Part shown: positions 1-7,269 of the stretch, piece by piece
Layout of the letters: each line of letters starts with the position of its first letter
Position numbering within the stretch: the stretch's first letter is position 1
Origin: Lysobacter arenosi
GTDB taxonomy: Bacteria > Pseudomonadota > Gammaproteobacteria > Xanthomonadales > Xanthomonadaceae
Length of the DNA: 64,000 nt
Assembly: GCF_016613475.2 (NCBI RefSeq)
Contig: NZ_CP071517.1
Coordinates: 1,116,001-1,180,000 of the forward strand
Reading direction: 5' to 3'
Notes under the pieces: generated by a model
Database searches by the model: none
What the model saw: only the letters and a program-made list of their open reading frames with translations
What the model was told of the DNA's origin: nothing
Program-made: the position numbers and the translations under genes

Positions 1-296
1 TGGAAGCCGATCAGGAACGGCCCCTTGGCCACGACGCCCGGCAGGTAGGCCGCATTCCAGCGTCCTTCGTGCAGGAACAGGTTCTCGTTGCGTTCGAAAC
101 CCAGCAGCGCCACCGCCTGCCACGCGTCCCCTTCCGGCTCCTTGCGGAAGAAGATCGGGTACTCGCGCTGGAGCTCCGCGAACTCGGTCGGAAAAGCCGC
201 CACGACTCCGATGTCGTCGCCGAACTCGCGGCCGAAGCGGGTGATGACCCGAAGGTCCTTGTGCTTGATGTTGTTGAGCAGTTCGTATTGGGGCAT
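1..296 (-). CDS. SapC-family protein (3' end cut by window edge)
   Basis: The visible 98 codons start at an ATG at 296 and run off the left edge. The protein opens MPQYELLNNIKHKDLRV and carries the blocks YPIFFRK, QAVALLGF, NLF and the PFLIGF end, which are characteristic of the SapC family (named after a Campylobacter S-layer protein; function in gamma-proteobacteria not established). In Xanthomonadaceae such genes usually sit directly after a TonB-dependent receptor in carbohydrate-uptake loci, as here, so a role in surface glycan or sugar handling is an inference. A strong terminator hairpin (394-436) lies between the receptor and this gene, so it may be expressed at a lower level than the receptor. 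Confidence 0.8.
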   Translation of the reverse strand, partial: MPQYELLNNIKHKDLRVITRFGREFGDDIGVVAAFPTEFAELQREYPIFFRKEPEGDAWQAVALLGFERNENLFLHEGRWNAAYLPGVVAKGPFLIGF

Positions 297-393
297 GGCC
301 GGAACGAGGACGGGTTCTGGTGACGTTATGCGCTCGCCGGGCGAAGAAGGAAAGCCCCCCTGACGCTTGCTGATCGCATTGCGGGTGAAGCGC

Positions 394-436
394 AAAAAAA
401 ACGGGCAGGACAGCTGCTCTCGCAGCGGCCCTGCCC
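394..436 (-). terminator. Rho-independent terminator after the TonB receptor
   Basis: On the minus strand a stem GGGCAGG/CCTGCCC (430-436 with 403-409) encloses a second GC-rich helix and is followed by G and eight T residues (401-394). It lies 24 bases past the receptor stop codon and 98 bases before the SapC start. Confidence 0.85.
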
Positions 437-459
437 TGGTTCAAACCCTGGGAGGGTCC

Positions 460-3400
460 TCAGAACTTGTAGCGCACCCCCAGCATGTAGCGGGCGCTCT
501 GGTCGACCAGCTTGATGATCTGCTTGTCGGAACGGCCGTGCCAGCGCACGTCCTCACCGGTCAGGTTGATCGCTTCAAGGCTCATGGACCAGTGATCGTT
601 GAAGTCGTAGCCAACGTTCACGTCCCACTGGTCGTATTCCTCGACGTAGTAGGGATTGCGGTTGGAACCGTTCTGGTTCGCCGCGATCAGGTACTCGTCA
701 CGCCAGTTCCAGGCCAGGCGCACCGACCAGCCGTACTTCTCGTACATCAGCATCACGTTGGCCGTGTCGCTGAGGCCGAGCAGAGCGAACTGGTCGCGCT
801 CGATCACCGTGTTGTCGAAGGCGACGTCGCCCTGCACCAGGGTGTAGTTGGCGAAGATGCCGAAGCCGGACTCACCGAAGAAGTACTGGCCACCCATTTC
901 CCAGCCGTGCAGGTTGGCGTCGTTCTGGTTGACCGGACGGTTGACGTCGAACTCGTACAGCGGATCGTCGGCCTCGCCCACCAGGTCGTAGGTGTTCTCC
1001 ATCTGCAACGACTGCGCCGAGCTGCCGTTGTAGGCCGCCAGGCCGCCGGTCTCGGGATTGCGCAGCATCGCCAGGGCCGCGAACAGCGCCGTGTCGTTTG
1101 CCGAGCAGGCCTGGGAGACGTCTTCGCCGGCGGCACCCACCTGTGCGGCACACGTCGGACTGGTCAGGAAGGCCAGTGCCGCCTGCGCATCCGGGCCGGA
1201 GGTCGGGTCGGTCAGACCGTACAGCGGCTCACGCACCACCGAGGTACCGATGAAGTTCTTCACGTCCTTGTTCCAGAACGTCACCGAGATGAAGCTGGCG
1301 TCGGCGAAGTACCACTCCACCGCAAGGTCGAGGTTGTCCGATTCCAGCGGGTCGAGTGCGGGGTTCTGGGCGTCGCCGTTGGCGCGGGTGGACGGGTTGA
1401 TCAGGATCGAACCGGTCGGCTGGTTCGGCGTCGGGCCGGCATAGAGATTGCCGTACGGTGCGCGCGCGATGGTCTTGCTGAACGATGCGCGGGTCTTGAT
1501 TTCATCGGTGAGGTCGAGCGAGAAGTCCAGGTTCGGCAGGACGAAGTCGTAGCTGTGCGTCTCGCTGAAGGGCACCTGGTCATCGCCGCGCAGGATGCGG
1601 AAGTCGTTGTTGGCCTGCCACTGGATGGCGCTGGGCAGAGCAACCTGCGAGGTCGAGGTCAGGTATGTCTTCTCGTAACGCACACCGATGCGGGTGTGGG
1701 TCGGGAAGCCGCCCAGCGTGCCTTCCAAGTCGACCTGGCCGTACACGGCGTCGGTGTCTTCCTTCACCCGGTTGTCGGCCGCCAGCTGCGGGTTGTAGCG
1801 GGTGGCCGCATCGTAGAAGCCGCCCGCCCACAAGGCACCGGCGGTGGCGCTTCCCAGCCATGCCTGACGGGCCGCGCCGGGAGCGCTGTAGTCGTCGAAC
1901 ATGCCGACGATGTCGATCGGGCGGATCAACTCCTGCAGGCCCGGCTCGTTGCCGGTGTTGGCCACGCCCCAGTCGCCCAGGGTCGAGTAGGCCTCGGTGG
2001 CCTGCTTGCGCGTCATCGTCGTTTCCGACGAGTCGACACCGAACTGGAAGCGACCGTCGTCGAACACGTATTCGCCGTCGATGCGCCCCTGCTTGATCTC
2101 GGTTTCCTGGCGCTGGTAGTTGATGCGCAGCACCTGCGAGCCGATCTGACCGGGCGGGAAGTCCGGGTTGAGCGTGCCGTTGGCACCGGCGATGGCATCG
2201 GCCGAGTTCGCGTACCACGTGCGTGCGCCGATCGGCAGGCCGTTGTTGAAGGACAGCTCCTGCGCCCAATTGCCGCCGCAGTACGGACCGACGGTGCAGT
2301 TGTTGGTGCCGGCGATGCTGAAGAAGGTCGAGCCACCGCCGGTGACCGGATCGTTCGGTCGGCTCTCAGACGTCGTGTTATGGGCGTCGAACGTCAGGCG
2401 GAAGCGATCGGTGACGTCCCAGGCGGCATTCAAGCCCAGCGAGTCGAGCTTGTACTCCTGTTCCTGGTGCTGCTGCTCGTAACCGAAGTCCTTGGTGCCG
2501 ACGATGTCGCGGATGTAGATGGGCGTTGCCACCGACTGACCGGTGTCGAACGTGAGATCGGTGAAGCTGTTGGCGCGCTGCAGCCAGATGGTCTGCTCGG
2601 CGCGGTCTTCGGTGATCTCGTTGGTCGAGTAGGTGTAGTCAAGGGTGAACGTCAGCGCATCGGTGGGCGCGAACTGCAGCACAGCCTGGCCGTTGATACG
2701 CTCGCGTTCGAAATCGGCGAACGCATAGCGCAGATCGTTCGGCATGCCGTACAGCTGGCCGATCGCCGGCGCATTGGTCACCACCGCATCCGGTCGCAGG
2801 GACGGGTCGGTACCGGTCCAGCGCTGCATGTTCCAGGCGTTCTCGGTGGCCTGCACCGAACCGCCATGGCGCTTCTGGTAGCTGGCCGAGAGACCTACGC
2901 CCCAGGTCTTGTCGTCATTGCTGTAGCTGAAGATACCGGACACTTCCGGCGTCAGGTCGGTGTCGAACGGCTGCGACTCGTCGTACACCGCCTTGGCGCC
3001 GGCAGTGGCGACAAGACCCTGGTGGTTGAACGGGCGATCGGTCTCGATGTCGATCGTTGCGCCGATGCCGCCACTGGGCACGCTGGCCTGGCCGGTCTTG
3101 TAGACCTGCAGCGTGGTGATCGCTTCCGACGCCAGCTGCGCGAAGTTGAACGCGCGCGTGCCGCCGTCGACGCCGCCGATCGGCACCTGGCCGGGTGCGC
3201 CAAAGGCGTCCGCGCCGGGGATCGTGCGGCCGTTGAGGGTGACCATGTTGAACTGCGGGCCGAAGCCGCGCGCGGTGATCTGCGCACCTTCGCCGTCGCG
3301 TCGTTCGATCGAGATGCCGGTGATGCGCTGCAACGACTCGGCAAGGTTGGTGTCAGGGAACTTGCCCAGGTCCTCGGCGCTGATCGCGTCGACGATACCG

Positions 3401-3663
3401 TCGGCATTGCGCCTGATCTCCATCGACTGGTTGAGGCTGTTGCGCATGCCGGTGACCGTGACCGTATCCAGCGTCTTGGCCTGTTCCGACGACGACTGCG
3501 CGGTGGTGGCCTGGGCCGCCGTCGTCTGTGCAGTCGTGGTCTGCGCCGCCGTAGCGGCAGCATCCTGCGCGTAGGCAGGGTTGATGACCAGCACGCCACC
3601 GACGAAGGTGAACATCGCAGTGGACTTGAAGCGCTTCTTGAACCGCTTTGTCATCTGGCTCAT
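460..3663 (-). CDS. TonB-dependent receptor, Xanthomonas/Caulobacter type
   Basis: This 1067-aa outer-membrane receptor imports a substrate, probably a carbohydrate, using TonB energy. A signal peptide covers about residues 1-32 (positively charged start, hydrophobic core, cleavage near AYAQ). It is followed by an Ala/Thr/Gln-rich low-complexity stretch (about 33-62) and a TonB-box-like segment TLDTVTVTGMRNS. The plug domain has DAISAEDLGKFPDTNLAESLQRI and RGFGPQFNMVTLNGR, typical of the TonB-Xanth-Caul subfamily; the barrel ends in the aromatic YMLGVRYKF. The length fits the subfamily. Two LacI-type palindromes lie in the long upstream gap and SapC follows downstream. Substrate unknown; sugar uptake is inferred from context. 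Confidence 0.93.
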   Translation of the reverse strand: MSQMTKRFKKRFKSTAMFTFVGGVLVINPAYAQDAAATAAQTTTAQTTAAQATTAQSSSEQAKTLDTVTVTGMRNSLNQSMEIRRNADGIVDAISAEDLGKFPDTNLAESLQRITGISIERRDGEGAQITARGFGPQFNMVTLNGRTIPGADAFGAPGQVPIGGVDGGTRAFNFAQLASEAITTLQVYKTGQASVPSGGIGATIDIETDRPFNHQGLVATAGAKAVYDESQPFDTDLTPEVSGIFSYSNDDKTWGVGLSASYQKRHGGSVQATENAWNMQRWTGTDPSLRPDAVVTNAPAIGQLYGMPNDLRYAFADFERERINGQAVLQFAPTDALTFTLDYTYSTNEITEDRAEQTIWLQRANSFTDLTFDTGQSVATPIYIRDIVGTKDFGYEQQHQEQEYKLDSLGLNAAWDVTDRFRLTFDAHNTTSESRPNDPVTGGGSTFFSIAGTNNCTVGPYCGGNWAQELSFNNGLPIGARTWYANSADAIAGANGTLNPDFPPGQIGSQVLRINYQRQETEIKQGRIDGEYVFDDGRFQFGVDSSETTMTRKQATEAYSTLGDWGVANTGNEPGLQELIRPIDIVGMFDDYSAPGAARQAWLGSATAGALWAGGFYDAATRYNPQLAADNRVKEDTDAVYGQVDLEGTLGGFPTHTRIGVRYEKTYLTSTSQVALPSAIQWQANNDFRILRGDDQVPFSETHSYDFVLPNLDFSLDLTDEIKTRASFSKTIARAPYGNLYAGPTPNQPTGSILINPSTRANGDAQNPALDPLESDNLDLAVEWYFADASFISVTFWNKDVKNFIGTSVVREPLYGLTDPTSGPDAQAALAFLTSPTCAAQVGAAGEDVSQACSANDTALFAALAMLRNPETGGLAAYNGSSAQSLQMENTYDLVGEADDPLYEFDVNRPVNQNDANLHGWEMGGQYFFGESGFGIFANYTLVQGDVAFDNTVIERDQFALLGLSDTANVMLMYEKYGWSVRLAWNWRDEYLIAANQNGSNRNPYYVEEYDQWDVNVGYDFNDHWSMSLEAINLTGEDVRWHGRSDKQIIKLVDQSARYMLGVRYKF

Positions 3664-3981
3664 TGCGAAGTCCTCCCATTACAAGGGGCACTGCCCATTG
3701 CCGCCTTCACGGCACGACGCCCGGCTGTCGCCTGCACCAAGGACGCCCACAGAACGTGGCACCGAAACCGACTCATATGGTCCTACCCCCTCAACTTCGA
3801 TCGATGGATGTATTGCCCTGGAAGGGCGCCTGCAGGCCAGTGCCTGCTACTCCGGAACGAGCGTCAATCGACGCACGTCGTGCAACGCTGATGGCTTGAG
3901 CTTTGTCTAGTTTCGGTTCCAGTCCGCGTGGGTCGGTGGCGTTTCGGTGGACCTCCAGGTACCCGCCGTGGCGGGCAGAAG

Positions 3982-3995
3982 TGATAGCGCTATCA
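3982..3995. promoter_or_regulatory. LacI-family-type operator palindrome
   Basis: TGATAGCGCTATCA is a perfect 14-bp palindrome with a central CG, the usual shape of LacI/GalR operators. It lies about 320 bp upstream of the receptor start. No LacI-family gene is visible in the window, so the regulator would be encoded elsewhere, possibly beyond the left edge. Confidence 0.65.
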
Positions 3996-4159
3996 TCTGG
4001 GCCGAGACTAAACATTAAGTTTCCATACATGTCACCGTGCAGTGCAGCAAAGTTTGGCTATGAATTCGCCACACTCGGAACAGCAGCCGCCCGCTCGACG
4101 TGCTCGAGAAAGTTTCATCCGTAACCAGCCCCATTGCGCCGACGCCCATCCCCGATTCT

Positions 4160-4173
4160 TGAGAGCGCTATCA
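4160..4173. promoter_or_regulatory. Second LacI-type operator half-match
   Basis: TGAGAGCGCTATCA differs from the perfect palindrome at 3982 by a single base and keeps its GCGCTATCA half. The two sites are 178 bp apart centre to centre, a separation compatible with looping. It lies downstream of marC and about 500 bp upstream of the receptor. Confidence 0.5.
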
Positions 4174-4216
4174 GCCGCGTACGTCCTGCGACGGTCAAAC
4201 AGGCCAATTGGCCCTG

Positions 4217-4873
4217 TCAGCCTGCGGGCGGTCCGCCCAGCAGGACGCCATAGGATTGAAGGAACTCCACCGTGCCGTGGAATATCAATCCGCCCCCCAT
4301 GGCCGATACGAAGAAACCGACGATCCTCGTTGCGGCATCGACACCCTGCGGCCCGATCTTGCTCAGGATCTTCTTCGCGTAGACCAAGGAAACATAGGTG
4401 CACAGCACAGCCGCGGCGATCGCGGCAACCACAACGGCGAACGAAACGATCAGATGGTCGGACTTGCGCACCAGCGAGGTCAGGCCAATCACCGTGGCAA
4501 TGACGCCGGGTCCGAACATGATCGGCATGGCCAGGGGTATGAAGGACACATCGCCGCCATTGCCCTTCCCGCCCGACAGCATGCTGTTCGGACTGGGCGA
4601 GAACAGATCGAAGCCGATCCGCATCAGGATCACGCCGCCGACCACGCGCACCATGCTCAGCGGCACGCCGAACAGGCGCAGCAGGACGTTGCCGAACACC
4701 AGGAAGAACAGGCACAGCAACAAGACGTTGATGCACGCCTTGCGCGCAGTGGCCCGACGCTCGTCATCGCCCTTGCCGTCCATCAGGCTGAGGAACACCG
4801 GGATGGCTTCCAGCGGGTTGATGATCGCCAGCAGGGTCGTGAACAGGCTGAAGAAGAGCGTGGCGTCTGCCAT
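4217..4873 (-). CDS. MarC-family integral membrane protein
   Basis: A 218-aa polytopic membrane protein with about six hydrophobic segments. The N-terminal FFSLFTTLLAIINPLEAIPVF and the central PLAMPIMFGPGVIATVI blocks are the two repeated NP/GP signatures of the MarC/YhgN family, whose transport role is unproven despite the old link to multiple antibiotic resistance. I chose the ATG at 4873 because the family start (MADATLFFSLFTT) is there; the longer open frame upstream adds 40 non-hydrophobic residues that match nothing. It is transcribed away from the jet-like operon and ends at the receptor regulatory gap. Confidence 0.88.
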   Translation of the reverse strand: MADATLFFSLFTTLLAIINPLEAIPVFLSLMDGKGDDERRATARKACINVLLLCLFFLVFGNVLLRLFGVPLSMVRVVGGVILMRIGFDLFSPSPNSMLSGGKGNGGDVSFIPLAMPIMFGPGVIATVIGLTSLVRKSDHLIVSFAVVVAAIAAAVLCTYVSLVYAKKILSKIGPQGVDAATRIVGFFVSAMGGGLIFHGTVEFLQSYGVLLGGPPAG

Positions 4874-4997
4874 CGGCGTCAGCGATTCCCGGCGCCCGCG
4901 ATCCGGGCACACCGGGTGGGAGTCTTGGCGCGCATCGATAACGGTGACGTGAGGGATGCACCTGATGCGTGGTCCGTGGTGACACCATATCAATCAC

Positions 4998-5019
4998 TTA
5001 CGTTACATATCGAACGTAA
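4998..5019. promoter_or_regulatory. Inverted repeat between marC and the jet-like operon
   Basis: TTACGTT and AACGTAA are perfect 7-bp arms separated by 8 bases, inside the AT-rich part of the divergent intergenic region. The shape suits a dimeric repressor such as a TetR, MarR or GntR protein. No regulator gene is adjacent, so the target and the protein are unknown. Confidence 0.5.
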
Positions 5020-5020
5020 T

Positions 5021-5077
5021 ACATCTCCCTGCCCGGGTGCCGATTCCCACATTTCCCTCGCCGGGATACATTTCCCT
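5021..5077. repeat. Three direct copies of ACATYTCCCT
   Basis: Copies lie at 5021-5030 (ACATCTCCCT), 5049-5058 and 5068-5077 (both ACATTTCCCT), spaced 28 and 19 bases apart, immediately after the inverted repeat and 80-140 bases upstream of the jetA-like start. They could be iterated protein-binding sites for autoregulation of the operon; this is inference from arrangement alone. Confidence 0.55.
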
Positions 5078-5158
5078 GCGCGTGGCGCCCGCCTTGATGG
5101 CGGACCGCCCGGCCCAAGGACCCAGCTAGAGCAACCAGGACCGGCATCGGAGCGTTTT

Positions 5159-6598
5159 TTGACTGAGTACAGTTCGCCGGCACCGCCGCTGTTTGCTGTT
5201 GTTCCCGACGGTCTCTTCGGACCTCTCGCCTCTTCCAACCGGCTCCACTACTGGCGCTTGCTGTGCCAGCTGTTCGCCGAATTCTTCGGTCCCGACGCAC
5301 CGATGCCACCCAGCGTCGGCTTTCCGCGCCGCGAGATCACCTCGGCCATCGAGCGCTACCTGCTGACCGACGACCCGTGGGAGGACGACGGCGCCGCACC
5401 CGACGCGCCGCTGGCGATGCGCGCCAACGCGATCTACGAGCGTTTCCGTACCGCCGGCTGGTTGCGCCAGGAACGGGTAGGCGCGCGCGAAATGGTGTCG
5501 ATGACCCATGCGGTCGCGCAGTTGCTGGCGACGCTGATGGATTTCGCCGAGCGCGGACCGGCCTTCTTTGGCGCCAAAGTGCGCTCGATCGAGCTGCAGC
5601 TCCAGCAGGTCGTGGCCGGCAATGCCGGTGGCGACAGCCTCGATGAAGCCGCCGAGCAGTCGCGGCAACTGTTGTCCTACGTCTCGGCGATCAGCGTGCA
5701 GGTCCGCGACCTGATGCCGGAACTGATCAAGGCCGAGAGCACCGCCCTGTTCGCCCGCCAGCTGTTCGAGCGCTACGTCGGCGAGCTGTTCGTGGGTGAC
5801 TACGCCCAGCTGCACAACGCCGACCATCCCCTCGCCCGTCGCACCGCGATCCTGACGATGGTCCGCGACATCGAGCAATCCGACGTGCGCGGCCAGCTCA
5901 TCGACTGGTACACCGAGCGCGCCACCGGCGGCGACCGCGTGCGTGCCGAGCAGCGCCTGCAACGCAGCCTGCGCCGGCTGTACGAGATCGATCGCATCGA
6001 CGAGTACCTGGCCCGGCTCGATGACGACATCCGCCAGGCCAACCGCCGCGCACTGGCGTTCCTCGACTACCGCCTGCGCGCGCCGGACAAGCTCGACGTT
6101 TTGCTGCGTCGTGCCTGCCGCGGCGTGCTCGGCGCCCCGCAGGACGCCCTGCGCCTGCCGGTCGCGCCCGGACCGCTGATGGACGAGCAGCGCCTGCGCG
6201 CGCCACAGCAGCGGCCCCGACCAATCCCGCGCACCGCCAATACGAGTCGCGAACCCACGCCCGAACAGCTGGCGCGACTGAACCTGCTGCGGCAGATGAC
6301 GCGCGCGCGCCTGGTCAAGCCCGAGGACCTGTCGCGATACGTCGACCGTCATCTCGGCGCCACCGACAGCATCGATTCGGAGGCCATGGAGATCGCCAGC
6401 ATCGAGGATTTCCGCGCCTACCAGACGCTCATCACGCTCGCGCTGCGCAGCCGCCGACAGGGCGGGCTGCGCCGCGACGACCCGATCCACCGGATGCTGC
6501 GCGGATTCCGCATCCAGCTGCGCGATGGCGAGCAGACCGCCAACGCCTTCCTGGAATCGCCGCGCTTCGTCCTGCACCGCACGAGGAACGTTGCATGA
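5159..6598 (+). CDS. Wadjet JetA / MksF-like kleisin subunit
   Basis: A 479-aa protein resembling the kleisin-type first subunit of Wadjet/MksBEF condensins. The opening PLFAVVPDGLFGPLASSNRLHYWRL fits the JetA family pattern (LF..L.S.NR..Y), followed by helical winged-helix-like segments and a charged C-terminal region. In the family this subunit bridges the SMC heads and binds the JetB/MukE-like partner. I place the start at TTG 5159, which has GGAG at 5149-5152 with a 6-base spacer; the open frame continues far upstream without a better start. Its end overlaps the next gene by ATGA (6595-6598), indicating translational coupling. Subfamily assignment needs a profile search. Confidence 0.75.
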   Translation: MTEYSSPAPPLFAVVPDGLFGPLASSNRLHYWRLLCQLFAEFFGPDAPMPPSVGFPRREITSAIERYLLTDDPWEDDGAAPDAPLAMRANAIYERFRTAGWLRQERVGAREMVSMTHAVAQLLATLMDFAERGPAFFGAKVRSIELQLQQVVAGNAGGDSLDEAAEQSRQLLSYVSAISVQVRDLMPELIKAESTALFARQLFERYVGELFVGDYAQLHNADHPLARRTAILTMVRDIEQSDVRGQLIDWYTERATGGDRVRAEQRLQRSLRRLYEIDRIDEYLARLDDDIRQANRRALAFLDYRLRAPDKLDVLLRRACRGVLGAPQDALRLPVAPGPLMDEQRLRAPQQRPRPIPRTANTSREPTPEQLARLNLLRQMTRARLVKPEDLSRYVDRHLGATDSIDSEAMEIASIEDFRAYQTLITLALRSRRQGGLRRDDPIHRMLRGFRIQLRDGEQTANAFLESPRFVLHRTRNVA

Positions 6599-7269
6599 AA
6601 CGCTCATGGGCCACGTTGAGCCAGCTCTCCGGCGGCATGTACACGCCGCAGGATTTCGAGCGCACGGCCTACCGGCTGGTCACCGAACAGGTGCTCTACA
6701 GCGCCGACCGCAAGTCGCGCAACGCCTACCACCTGGTGGAAACCTACCTGGCCGATTTCGCCGCGGCACTGGAACCGCTGGGCATCCGCCTGGAACGCAA
6801 CGCCCACTTCCGCTATGTCACCGCCCTGCCCTCGCACGGCGAAGGCACGGCCGTGAGCCTGGACGAGACGCTGCTGATCCTGGTGCTGCGCCAGCGCTAC
6901 GACGAGGGGATGCGGCAGGGACAGGTGGAAGACCACGGCGACGTCCTGGTGGAACTGCCGGAGCTGCAGGAGGCCTACCAGTCGCTGACCGGCCGCGAGC
7001 TGCCCGAGACCGGCGCGCTGCGCAGCCAGTTGCGCGCGCTCAAGCGCTGGTCGGTGTGCCGGACCACCGAATGCGATCCGGGTGACCCGCAACCGTTCCG
7101 CATCCTGGTGCGACCGGCGATCGTGGAGATCGTCGGCGCGCAGTGGCTGCAGCGCCTGGATCAGCACAACACCGACCAGAACGGCACCGACCAGAACAGC
7201 CCGCAGCAGGACGATGACGGCCAGTCCGTCGTCGAGCAAGCCATGGAGCCAGACGATGTATCAGCTTAA
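6595..7269 (+). CDS. Wadjet JetB / MukE-like subunit (DUF4194-like)
   Basis: A 224-aa protein in the second position of the operon. The start WATLSQLSGGMYTPQDFERTAYRLV, the segment NAYHLVETYLADFAAALEPLGIRL and a helical middle followed by Asp/Gln-rich acidic tail (about 190-224) match the size and layout of MukE/JetB proteins, which dock on the kleisin as tandem winged helices. The start overlaps the jetA-like stop and the last 14 bases overlap the start of the SMC gene, so the three products are probably made in fixed ratio. Confidence 0.72.
   Translation: MKRSWATLSQLSGGMYTPQDFERTAYRLVTEQVLYSADRKSRNAYHLVETYLADFAAALEPLGIRLERNAHFRYVTALPSHGEGTAVSLDETLLILVLRQRYDEGMRQGQVEDHGDVLVELPELQEAYQSLTGRELPETGALRSQLRALKRWSVCRTTECDPGDPQPFRILVRPAIVEIVGAQWLQRLDQHNTDQNGTDQNSPQQDDDGQSVVEQAMEPDDVSA

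Larger units (their letters stand above)
3664..4216. other. 553-bp intergenic region upstream of the TonB receptor
   Basis: No convincing gene was seen. The short open frames here have no ribosome-binding site or recognisable motif. The stretch holds two LacI-type palindromes (3982-3995 and 4160-4173), an AT-richer segment around 3996-4030, and a GGCCAATTGGCC palindrome at 4202-4213 just past the marC stop that could be part of a weak terminator. The receptor promoter must lie in it, but I could not place its -35 and -10 boxes with confidence. Confidence 0.6.

Noticed and set aside
367..3891. Long plus-strand open frame opposite the TonB receptor
   Set aside because: Antisense shadow typical of high-GC DNA; no ribosome-binding site, motifs or codon pattern of its own.
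4208..5158. N-terminal extension of the JetA-like frame
   Set aside because: It runs antisense to marC; TTG 5159 with GGAG gives the family start.
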